Source of the DNA: Phormidesmis priestleyi
GTDB taxonomy: Bacteria > Cyanobacteriota > Cyanobacteriia > Phormidesmidales > Phormidesmidaceae
Assembly (NCBI GenBank): GCA_003242115.1
Contig: QBMP01000088.1
Coordinates: 1 to 11,637 of the forward strand
Direction of reading: 5' to 3'
Length of the DNA: 11,637 bases
Shown: one piece after another, positions 1 to 6,005 of the stretch
Position numbering within the stretch: the stretch's first letter is position 1
Layout: each line of letters opens with the position of its first letter
Notes under the pieces: generated by a model
What the model saw: only the letters and a program-made list of their open reading frames with translations
What the model was told of the DNA's origin: nothing
Databases searched by the model: none
Program-made: the position numbers and the translations under genes

Positions 1-1019
1 TCTTTGAACCAGCCAATTAGGATCAGTGGCGCTGCTAGCAGGTTAGTTTTTTGCTGTCTTTTTGATGGAACAGTGGATTGAGAAGAGGCTTGTGTCAACG
101 GAACAGTTTTTGTGGAGACTTCTGCTTTTGAGGGCTCGAATTCAGGCGGTTCAATCTCAGGCGGCTCAATCTCAGGTGGCTCAATCTCAGGCGGTTCTAT
201 TTTAGAGGGTTCAACTTCGGGTGGTTCGACTTCTGAGGGCTGCGTTTCAGGGGGCTCTACTTCAGGCAGTTCTATTTCAGGTGATTCGATTTCAAACGGT
301 TCTATTTCAGGTGGTTCGACTGCGATTGGCCTAATCTCAGACGGCTCAATCTTAGGCGGTTCGACTTCAAGCGCTTCAATTTCAAGCGCTTTAACTGTGG
401 GAATATCGGGTTTGGGCGGATCGGTTTGGGCGATCGCACCCAACCTTTCAACCGACAAAATCTTAGCGTCAGCGAAGGTGGGGGCACTGTCATCGACGGT
501 CGTATCCAGATCGACTAAGACTTCTTCGAGGACGGGCTCGGCGGGCATAGTTTCTAAAATGCCGTCTTCGACGAATTCGTAGTCATAGACGGGGCGGCGG
601 CGGGGATCAGGGCGATGGCGAAGCCTTCCAAGGGAATCGCTCAAATTCCTTTTCTCTAACCGCAGTGGAATCGGTTCAGCCGGGGCGATTCGCAGCTGAT
701 TGAGCTGATTTTTTGTCCAATCAGCCACAATTTCGGGTGTGATTACTACGGGCGTTTGCTGGTAAACAGGGGTTTTTTCGCGGCGCACGGTCAAAAGTTG
801 CCAGCCCAACCCTAGCAGCAAAGCCAGGACGGCGACTTGAGCCAGCAGCACGATCCCGGTAATTTGCTCAGCCCAAAACCACAGCACCAATGCGTACAAA
901 GTGCCTAAGCCGCTCCACACCACATCTGAGCGGCGGTGAGATTCTGGGTAAAAAAAGCCAGCTAGGTAAAACGTAACGCTACCTAAGCCCAGCAGGATGG
1001 ATAAGACATTTGCGAGCAT
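1..1019 (-). CDS. Ycf66-family membrane protein with Pro/Glu repeat tail (C-terminus outside window)
   Basis: The minus-strand reading frame stays open from an ATG at 1019 to the window edge (339 codons seen, no stop), so the C-terminus is missing. An in-frame stop lies about 20 codons upstream with no other ATG between, so this start is the only good one; no clear ribosome binding site is visible. Residues 1-78 are hydrophobic with about three membrane segments (about 5-23, 36-50, 54-76), and the stretch around SDVVWSGLGTLYALVLW matches my memory of the cyanobacterial/plastid Ycf66 N-terminal domain. A basic linker with a run of arginines (about 131-142) follows. Residues about 210-298 are then tandem pentapeptides of the type EPPEI, probably disordered and extended. 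The family's function is not established. The gene lies 83 nt downstream of the STAS/sugar transferase gene on the same strand, so cotranscription is possible. Confidence 0.8.
   Translation of the reverse strand, partial: MLANVLSILLGLGSVTFYLAGFFYPESHRRSDVVWSGLGTLYALVLWFWAEQITGIVLLAQVAVLALLLGLGWQLLTVRREKTPVYQQTPVVITPEIVADWTKNQLNQLRIAPAEPIPLRLEKRNLSDSLGRLRHRPDPRRRPVYDYEFVEDGILETMPAEPVLEEVLVDLDTTVDDSAPTFADAKILSVERLGAIAQTDPPKPDIPTVKALEIEALEVEPPKIEPSEIRPIAVEPPEIEPFEIESPEIELPEVEPPETQPSEVEPPEVEPSKIEPPEIEPPEIEPPEIEPPEFEPSKAEVSTKTVPLTQASSQSTVPSKRQQKTNLLAAPLILIGWFK
133..390 (-). repeat. 15-bp tandem repeat coding for EPPEI-type pentapeptides
   Basis: About 17 imperfect 15-bp units run through the tail of the Ycf66-family gene. 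On the plus strand they read like TCAGGCGGCTCAATC. Translated on the minus strand they give EPPEI, EPPEV, EPSKI, ESPEI and similar. The units nearest the 3' end (about 140-200) are the most uniform, which suggests recent unit gain there and older, diverged units further in. Copy number probably varies between strains. Confidence 0.85.
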
Positions 1020-1102
1020 TCGCCGGTCATCTGCGCTCGATAGAGCGCTCGTGGGTTTGCTTACCTATTGTGGAGGATAACTGCCCGATTGTGACGATCA
1101 GC

Positions 1103-2191
1103 CTACATCGCCCCAGATTTTTTGCTAAACACTACCAATACCGTTCTAACAATCAGCTCCACATCGTACAGCAGGCTCCATTTGCGCTGATATTGCAAAT
1201 CGAGCTGAATCACTTCTTCAAAGGTGGTAATGCTCGAACGCCCATGAACCTGCCATTCCCCGGTCATGCCGGGTTTGACATTTAGCCGCTGCCACTGAGA
1301 TACCTCGTAGTGCTCGATTTCATCCGGCGTGGGCGGACGGGTGCCGACTAAGCTCATATCGCCTTTGAGCACATTCCAAAACTGCGGAAATTCGTCCAGG
1401 CTAGTGCGCCGTAAAAAGCGCCCAATGCGAGTAATACGCGGGTCATTGTCATTTTTAAACAGCGGCCCTTCGACTTTATTCGCGACTTCTTTTTTGCGGT
1501 TTTCGGCATCTATCACCATTGAGCGAAATTTCCAAATGGTAAAGCGTTTTCCCATCCAGGAACAGCGGGTTTGAGCAAAAAATACGGGGCCGCCATCTTC
1601 GCGTTTGATTGCGATCGCCACTATTACCCACAAAATCACCGTCAGCATCAGCCCAATGATAGCCCCGATAATATCCATTGCCCGCTTGGCCTTAGAGCGC
1701 ACCGACGGATGCGTTTCGGGCAACTGTTTTAGAACGGTTTTAAGCTCATTTGAGGTCGGTTCTGCTGCTCGTACCGAGCCCGGATGGCCGCTAGGCTCAA
1801 CGTGAAAAACTTTGTCTAGCTCTGTCAGCGAAAGCGCCATCATTACCGGCACCGGCACGTTGGTTAGTCGTAGCTTTGCACCTTTTGACTGACAGAGCTT
1901 GTGGCTAATGACCAGCGCGCCAATGCCACTGCTATCAATGAAGACAGTATCGGTAAAATCTAAAACAATCTCTCGCAGCTCTGGATGTAGATCAAACGCT
2001 TCTTGACAGCCTCGTTTGAAGGAAACAGCTTCTAAAACAGTGAACGATTGGGTCAAGTGGATAGTGCCCATTGACTTTAAGACGGTCGCTTTAAATTTGA
2101 CTTGGTGTTGGAAACCGTTTTGAGAATTGCTGTGAGTATCGTAGGCGGCAAAGCCAGCTTCGTGGGAACTAGACATAGGATAAAACTGCAT
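1103..2191 (-). CDS. STAS (anti-anti-sigma) domain fused to polyprenyl-phosphate sugar-1-phosphate transferase
   Basis: Numbering is from the ATG at 2191 (362 aa); a TTG at 2206 or an ATG at 2176 are alternative starts, none with a strong Shine-Dalgarno. Residues about 34-137 form a SpoIIAA-like STAS domain with IDSSGIG at 85-91; Ser87 aligns with the serine phosphorylated in anti-anti-sigma factors. Residues about 169-362 are a bacterial sugar transferase domain of the WcaJ/WbaP/PglC type: KRAMD at 169-173, one hydrophobic membrane segment (about 175-196), GGPVFFAQTR, KFRSM, the catalytic Asp-Glu pair in TSLDEFPQ (Asp266-Glu267), GTRPP and KPGMTGEWQVHGR. Enzymes of this family move a sugar-1-phosphate onto undecaprenyl phosphate at the inner membrane and start exopolysaccharide or O-antigen repeat units. 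The fused STAS domain suggests phosphorylation-dependent control (inference). The sugar used cannot be told from sequence. Confidence 0.9.
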   Translation of the reverse strand: MQFYPMSSSHEAGFAAYDTHSNSQNGFQHQVKFKATVLKSMGTIHLTQSFTVLEAVSFKRGCQEAFDLHPELREIVLDFTDTVFIDSSGIGALVISHKLCQSKGAKLRLTNVPVPVMMALSLTELDKVFHVEPSGHPGSVRAAEPTSNELKTVLKQLPETHPSVRSKAKRAMDIIGAIIGLMLTVILWVIVAIAIKREDGGPVFFAQTRCSWMGKRFTIWKFRSMVIDAENRKKEVANKVEGPLFKNDNDPRITRIGRFLRRTSLDEFPQFWNVLKGDMSLVGTRPPTPDEIEHYEVSQWQRLNVKPGMTGEWQVHGRSSITTFEEVIQLDLQYQRKWSLLYDVELIVRTVLVVFSKKSGAM

Positions 2192-2386
2192 GGCACAGAG
2201 TTTCAAAAAGTCGTAGCGCTCAGCCTTGTATAGATTGCCTGAAGCATCATTCCATTATCGGAAAGCTGGCTTGTCAGGCAGCATTGAGACTGGCTGCTGC
2301 ACCTAGAACTATCTGGAACTCTATAGAGAACAATACAGAACCTAAGCGCAGCAAACTATAAAGCGTCCGTAAATATCTGTTGAAAT

Positions 2387-2400
2387 GTAACCTTCAATAC
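2387..2400. promoter_or_regulatory. Candidate NtcA box between sugar transferase and LuxR genes
   Basis: GTAACCTTCAATAC matches the NtcA consensus GTA-N8-TAC exactly. On the minus strand, TATAGT (2355-2360) lies 26 nt downstream; on the plus strand, TTATCT (2425-2430) lies 24 nt downstream. Both spacings exceed the usual 22-23 nt, so which gene it serves, if any, is unclear. Confidence 0.4.
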
Positions 2401-2615
2401 CGTGCAACCCTTTTCGCTTAAACATTATCTAGCTTAAAGAATACTATCTATTAAAGCTCAGTTCTGCTGCTTAACTCAATGAATTTCTTCAAATCAATTG
2501 AGTAGAATCTATGGGTTAGCTATTTTGATCGCAAATACAGAAAGCTGAACCCAGACCGCTGAATTTTCGGCGAAGCTGGCGTCTCAAAGAGAAGCTTTAA
2601 AGGCGGGCGGTAAAG

Positions 2616-2629
2616 GTAGTCATAACTAC
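2616..2629. promoter_or_regulatory. Dyad GTAGT-N4-ACTAC / NtcA-like box just upstream of the LuxR gene
   Basis: GTAGTCATAACTAC is both a perfect NtcA consensus match and a perfect 5-bp inverted repeat with a 4-bp spacer. It ends 33 nt before the LuxR ATG, too close for a class II activator site serving that gene. It would fit a repressor or autoregulatory operator, either for NtcA or for the LuxR protein itself. Function is inferred from position only. Confidence 0.35.
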
Positions 2630-2662
2630 AGTCGTGCTCGTCAACACGGGATTTGATGGAAA

Positions 2663-3844
2663 ATGACCCAACGACTTATACCTGTGTCTGATCTCGCATC
2701 CCGGCATAATTTGGATGTATCTCGACTTTTATTTGATTTGAAGCGTTGCAGCGAACTTATCAGTCGCTTCACGGGTTGGTTAGAGGCAGATGCGATTGCC
2801 ACTTGCATCACCGAAGGGTTAATTGAGCAATTTGACTGTGCGTTTTCGCGAGTCTGGCTGGTCAATCCGGATCGTCAAGCGCTGCGACTGGTGGCATCTT
2901 CGGGGCTGTACACTCGGCTGGATGGATCGTTTGCGCAGGTGCCAATGGGTGCTTTTAAGGTGGGTAAAATTGCCCAGCACTGCATTCCTTTTTTGAGCAA
3001 TGCGCTATCAGATGAAGACTGGGTAAAAGATCGCACTTGGGCCATTGAAAACAAAATTCAGGGCTTTGCCGGACTGCCGCTAATGGCTGGAAATCAGGCG
3101 ATTGGGGTATTGGCGGTCTTTAGCCATCGGGCAATGGCTCCTGAGTTTTTAGAAGTGCTGCAAATGCTGAGTTTGTCGGCAGCAGGCGCGTTAGCCAGTG
3201 CGCTCAACCATCAGGCTGCGATCGCAACCCATGCTAACCTATCGGCTAGTCAGCGCGCTAATGATCAGCCCAGTATTTTATCGGAGCGGCTAGCGACTAT
3301 TTTTGGGCAGCAAAAGCTGAGCTTACTGGGTGTGGAGCAAACGCTATCGCCAGCGATCGCTCAAATCATCATCCAGGCAGCCGATTACCTAGCGCCGTCT
3401 TGCCACTATTGTCGGCTGGTATACGAAGCTGAAACAGTGGTGCTGGAAGCAATGTTGGCCGTTGGCGATGAGCGCGATCGCGATCCATTATCAAGTCAGG
3501 TTTTTCGTGACCTGTTGAATGAAGTAGAGCAGCTTGGCGGTCAGTTTCAAAGTCAGGTGGATGTTCAGCAAACCGTAATGGAAGTGCGGATACAGCTGCC
3601 TCAGCAAATGCCGATAGACGAGGCGCAGCTTTTATCGGCATTACCTTCTGCATCACCTTTATCTGAAAGAGAGCAAGAGGTGATGAGGCTACTCGCTCAA
3701 GGGCTGCGCGATCGCGAGATTGCCCAAAAACTCTTTATCAGTGAGCGCACGGTGAAGTTTCACAGCCAAAATATGCTGACTAAGCTCGCGGTTAAAACCC
3801 GTATACAGGCTGTTTTTGAGGCGACGCGCCGGGGCTGGCTGTGA
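2663..3844 (+). CDS. GAF-domain LuxR-type transcriptional regulator
   Basis: A 393-aa DNA-binding regulator. Residues about 40-185 look like a GAF sensor domain (DAIATCITEGLIEQFDCAFS, then GFAGLPLMAGNQAIGVLAVF). A second, less recognisable segment (about 205-325) follows. Residues 333-393 are a LuxR/FixJ helix-turn-helix: LSEREQEVMRLLAQGLRDRE and ISERTVKFHSQNMLTKL. There is no receiver domain, so it is probably switched by a ligand or redox signal at the GAF domain rather than by phosphorelay (inference). The ATG at 2663 has a weak purine-rich GGAAA directly upstream. The gene converges on the Nit1C flavoprotein gene and overlaps its 3' end by 53 bp. This location makes it a candidate local regulator of the cluster, but no target site can be proven from the sequence. 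Confidence 0.88.
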   Translation: MTQRLIPVSDLASRHNLDVSRLLFDLKRCSELISRFTGWLEADAIATCITEGLIEQFDCAFSRVWLVNPDRQALRLVASSGLYTRLDGSFAQVPMGAFKVGKIAQHCIPFLSNALSDEDWVKDRTWAIENKIQGFAGLPLMAGNQAIGVLAVFSHRAMAPEFLEVLQMLSLSAAGALASALNHQAAIATHANLSASQRANDQPSILSERLATIFGQQKLSLLGVEQTLSPAIAQIIIQAADYLAPSCHYCRLVYEAETVVLEAMLAVGDERDRDPLSSQVFRDLLNEVEQLGGQFQSQVDVQQTVMEVRIQLPQQMPIDEAQLLSALPSASPLSEREQEVMRLLAQGLRDREIAQKLFISERTVKFHSQNMLTKLAVKTRIQAVFEATRRGWL

Positions 3845-5108
3845 GGCGACTGGCAGGATTGTGGGCAGTGTCTTGGGCAAGCTGGTCAGCGATGTGGTGG
3901 GTGACGTATTCAGCGTCTCTAGCAACTCCGGAAAAGCGGCCTGATCCCCAAGTGTAGAGCCAGGGTAAGCCGATGAAATACAGTCCTGCTGTCGGGGTGA
4001 TTCCCCGGTTGTGTTCGGGATAGTCGCGGCTGTTGAACGGCGGAATCTCTATCCAGCGAAAGTCCATGTGGTAGCCGGTCGCCCAGATGATGCTGCCGAT
4101 ATTGGCGCGGCGTAAATCGAGCGATCGCGGCGTATTTTCAGGCTGCCACACCGGCTGATAGGGTGGCTCAGTGGGCGCTTCAATCTGATTTTTTTCGATG
4201 TAGGCATCAATCGTGCGCTTGATGCTTTCAGCGACGGCATCGGCTTGATCTAAATTGTGAGCCAGATCATCTTGAAGCTCTAGCTGAGCGCCTTGAATAT
4301 TTTTGAGCTTGCCATAGAGCTGCATTCCTTCAGTGGCAAACTGCCTGAGATCAATTTCTCTACCGCCACCGCGCCCGGTAACGTAGTGATTGGTTTTGGT
4401 TCTGACGGTTTCTTTTTGCGGATGTTCGTCAATCGGTAAGTCATAGTAGCCCAGTTCATCAAGCCAAGCCACCACGTCTTTGCCGCGATAGGCACGAGGC
4501 GATCGCGGCGCACCGCCCACACATAAATGCACCTGTTTTCCGGCTAAATGCAAATCTTCAGCAATCTGACAGCCCGATTGGCCAGTGCCTACCACCAACA
4601 CGGCTTGGTCAGGAAGTGACTCTGAATTTTTGTATTCGGAGGCGTGAAGCTGCAAAATATCCGAAGGAAGCTGAGCGCACGTACTCGGAATTTTGGGCTG
4701 ATGGTAGCCGCCAGTGGCGACAACAACCTGATCAGCCGTAAAGTCTCCTATCGAAGTCATGACGGTAAAAATGGCCGTAGTCGGATCTTTTTGCAGCCGT
4801 TCAACTGATACGCCTTCGTGAATATTGGCCTGGAAAGACTTCGCGTAGTCTTGAACGTATTGAACAATCTCATCTCGCGGCATAAAGCCGTGCGGATCTG
4901 ACCCCGCGTAGCTGTATCCCGGCAGCGCGCACTGCCAGTTTGGCGTAACTAGGCAAAAGGAATCCCACCTTTTGGCCTGCCAAGAGTAGGCAATACTGCG
5001 CTTTTCAAAAATAATGTGTTCAATGCCAAGCTGCTTCAAGCAGTAGCCTACAGACAGCCCTGCTTGGCCGCCGCCAATAATAACAACTTGGTAGTGTGAG
5101 TCAGTCAT
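3792..5108 (-). CDS. Nit1C flavoprotein, MSMEG_0569 family (flavin monooxygenase-like)
   Basis: A 438-aa two-dinucleotide-binding-domain flavoprotein. Residues 8-17 hold the FAD Rossmann motif VVIIGGGQAG; 171-179 hold the second motif VVGTGQSG for NAD(P)H. ATGGY at 131-135 and the late WATGYHMDF (342-350) are typical of the flavin monooxygenase/TrkA-like group. The pattern matches the MSMEG_0569 family, known only from Nit1 clusters; substrate unknown. A ribosome binding site AGGAAA (5112-5117) precedes the ATG. The gene is divergent from the seven-gene operon and has its own NtcA-type promoter. Its last 17 codons lie antisense to the conserved end of the LuxR HTH, so the tail after about residue 412 (Pro, Ser, Ala-rich) is probably a late extension rather than a conserved part of the enzyme. 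Confidence 0.9.
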   Translation of the reverse strand: MTDSHYQVVIIGGGQAGLSVGYCLKQLGIEHIIFEKRSIAYSWQAKRWDSFCLVTPNWQCALPGYSYAGSDPHGFMPRDEIVQYVQDYAKSFQANIHEGVSVERLQKDPTTAIFTVMTSIGDFTADQVVVATGGYHQPKIPSTCAQLPSDILQLHASEYKNSESLPDQAVLVVGTGQSGCQIAEDLHLAGKQVHLCVGGAPRSPRAYRGKDVVAWLDELGYYDLPIDEHPQKETVRTKTNHYVTGRGGGREIDLRQFATEGMQLYGKLKNIQGAQLELQDDLAHNLDQADAVAESIKRTIDAYIEKNQIEAPTEPPYQPVWQPENTPRSLDLRRANIGSIIWATGYHMDFRWIEIPPFNSRDYPEHNRGITPTAGLYFIGLPWLYTWGSGRFSGVARDAEYVTHHIADQLAQDTAHNPASRLTASPGASPQKQPVYGF

Positions 5109-5144
5109 GAGTTTCCTAACATTTCTTTTAGTATTTCTCTATCT

Positions 5145-5187
5145 AACATAAAGACTATTTCTCAAAGATACTTGTATCGGACAATAC
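5145..5187 (-). promoter_or_regulatory. NtcA-activated promoter for the flavoprotein gene
   Basis: Read on the minus strand, GTATTGTCCGATAC (5174-5187) is a perfect GTA-N8-TAC box, followed after 23 nt by TATGTT (5145-5150), a TAN3T -10 element. Transcription would start near 5138, giving a leader of about 30 nt before the ATG at 5108. This is the class II NtcA layout known for nitrogen-controlled cyanobacterial genes. Function is inferred from motif and spacing. Confidence 0.75.
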
Positions 5188-5340
5188 AGAACATAAAGGT
5201 CTTGTTCTATAGACAGGGGCAACCCGGTGAATATCGCCGTGATTTTTAGTGATTGCCTGTCTTTTTGTACAGGTAAAAAAGGGATCTGCGATCGCTCACT
5301 CCCCAAAAAGCCTCTTTTGCTCAAATCTTCTGTCCCAGCG

Positions 5341-5358
5341 CCTGTCACAACAGTCAGG
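5341..5358. promoter_or_regulatory. Imperfect dyad beside the operon NtcA box
   Basis: CCTGTC-ACAACA-GTCAGG is an inverted repeat with one mismatch per half, ending 12 nt upstream of the operon NtcA box. Its right part (GTCACAACAG, 5344-5353) also nearly repeats the start of the NtcA box (GTAACAACAG). It sits where a second activator could bind. No protein is assigned. Confidence 0.25.
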
Positions 5359-5370
5359 CTTGTTCTTTTT

Positions 5371-5412
5371 GTAACAACAGATACCAGGAATCAGCTTTAG
5401 ACCTTCTACTGT
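5371..5412 (+). promoter_or_regulatory. NtcA-activated promoter of the Nit1C operon
   Basis: GTAACAACAGATAC (5371-5384) is a perfect NtcA box. Exactly 22 nt later comes TACTGT (5407-5412), matching the -10 form TAN3T. The predicted start is near 5418-5420, leaving a leader of about 50 nt. No -35 element is expected in this class because NtcA replaces it. It fits the nitrogen-starvation induction reported for the Synechocystis homologue Sll0783. Confidence 0.8.
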
Positions 5413-5444
5413 GAAATCAGGCCCAAAGTGAAGTCAGGCCCAAA
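5411..5444 (+). repeat. 17-bp direct repeat across the predicted operon start site
   Basis: GTGAAATCAGGCCCAAA (5411-5427) is followed immediately by GTGAAGTCAGGCCCAAA (5428-5444); 16 of 17 bases agree. The first copy overlaps the end of the -10 element and the predicted start point; the second lies in the leader. It may be a simple duplication or may duplicate a binding site. Confidence 0.8.
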
Positions 5445-5468
5445 GTTAAGCTATCTGGAGTGATTGAA

Positions 5469-5951
5469 ATGCCTGCTGTAACAACCCCTGCACACAAAAC
5501 TGGTGACTTCTTTGTAGATTACGAAGAGAAAGTATTTCCCGATGTTCAGGCCGATCCGGGTGAAAAAGCCCTGGTTACTTTCCATACAGTCGCTTTTGAA
5601 GGTTCTATCGGGCTGGTGAATTTGTTGCAGGTGAGCCGACTAATCAGTAAAGGCTTTGATACGTCGGTGCTGCTGTACGGGCCGGGAGTAACGCTAGGCG
5701 TACAGCGCGGCTTCCCAAAAATTGGCGATGAGGCGTTTCCGGGTCACATGGCCATGAACAACCGAGTCGAGAAAATTATTGCCGATGGCGGCAAGGTCTA
5801 TGCCTGTCGGTTTGCATTGCAGGCGCTATACGGACATGGAGAGCCGTCTTTAATTCCAGGGATTACGCCGATTAATCCGCTAGATGTAATGGATATTGTG
5901 CTGATGCACCGCAAAGCGAACGCATTTATTTTAGATACTTGGACGATGTAG
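5469..5951 (+). CDS. MSMEG_0572/Sll0783-family nitrogen-starvation protein
   Basis: A 160-aa soluble protein and first gene of the operon. I chose the ATG at 5469 because GGAG (5457-5460) lies 8 nt upstream; an in-frame GTG at 5460 would overlap that site. The sequence matches the family that includes Synechocystis Sll0783, which from memory is induced by nitrogen starvation and needed for polyhydroxybutyrate accumulation; the biochemical role is unknown. Features include [20 protein letters not shown] (39-58), a hydrophobic strand followed by [14 protein letters not shown] (70-83), and a single cysteine, Cys113, in [14 protein letters not shown]. The layout of alternating strands and helices with a cysteine after the third strand resembles the DsrE/F fold (inference). 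No signal peptide or membrane segment is seen. Confidence 0.9.
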   Translation: MPAVTTPAHKTGDFFVDYEEKVFPDVQADPGEKALVTFHTVAFEGSIGLVNLLQVSRLISKGFDTSVLLYGPGVTLGVQRGFPKIGDEAFPGHMAMNNRVEKIIADGGKVYACRFALQALYGHGEPSLIPGITPINPLDVMDIVLMHRKANAFILDTWTM

Positions 5952-6005
5952 TCGAGTTTGTTTAGCCGGTTTTTTGTCGAAATCGTGCAGTTGGAGTCGG
6001 GAACT

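Larger units (their letters stand above)
2192..2662. other. Divergent intergenic region, 471 bp
   Basis: No convincing gene lies here. The region separates the minus-strand STAS/sugar transferase gene from the plus-strand GAF-LuxR gene and must hold promoters for both. I see two perfect GTA-N8-TAC boxes, listed separately. The middle part (about 2330-2540) is AT-rich with several TATCTA/TATAGT-like hexamers that could be -10 elements, but none can be assigned with confidence. Confidence 0.6.
5109..5468. other. Divergent control region between flavoprotein and Nit1C operon, 360 bp
   Basis: No gene is visible. The region holds two oppositely oriented NtcA-type promoters with box centres 197 bp apart, an imperfect dyad next to the right-hand box, a HIP1 octamer at 5288-5295, and a small hairpin (5253-5276, stem TTGCCTGT with ACAGGTAA including one G-U pair). 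The hairpin has no T-run after it and does not look like a terminator. Confidence 0.8.

Noticed and set aside
112..582. Plus-strand 156-codon frame rich in Gly and Ser (SGGSI repeats).
   Set aside because: It is the antisense reading of the tandem repeat in the Ycf66-family gene, whose minus-strand frame has the recognisable domain.
1010..1285. Plus-strand 91-codon frame overlapping the STAS/sugar transferase 3' end.
   Set aside because: Most of it is antisense to the catalytic domain and it has no recognisable content.
5253..5276. Hairpin followed by an A-run, considered as an intrinsic terminator.
   Set aside because: No T-run follows the stem on either strand, and neither predicted transcript crosses it; on the minus strand one pair is lost.
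5139..5348. Minus-strand 69-codon frame in the control region.
   Set aside because: It covers the flavoprotein promoter and NtcA box, has no family resemblance and no ribosome site.
5960..6005. Upstream start (TTG at 5958) extending the nitrilase by 16 residues.
   Set aside because: The ATG at 6006 has a GGAG site at proper distance and gives the usual family N-terminus.
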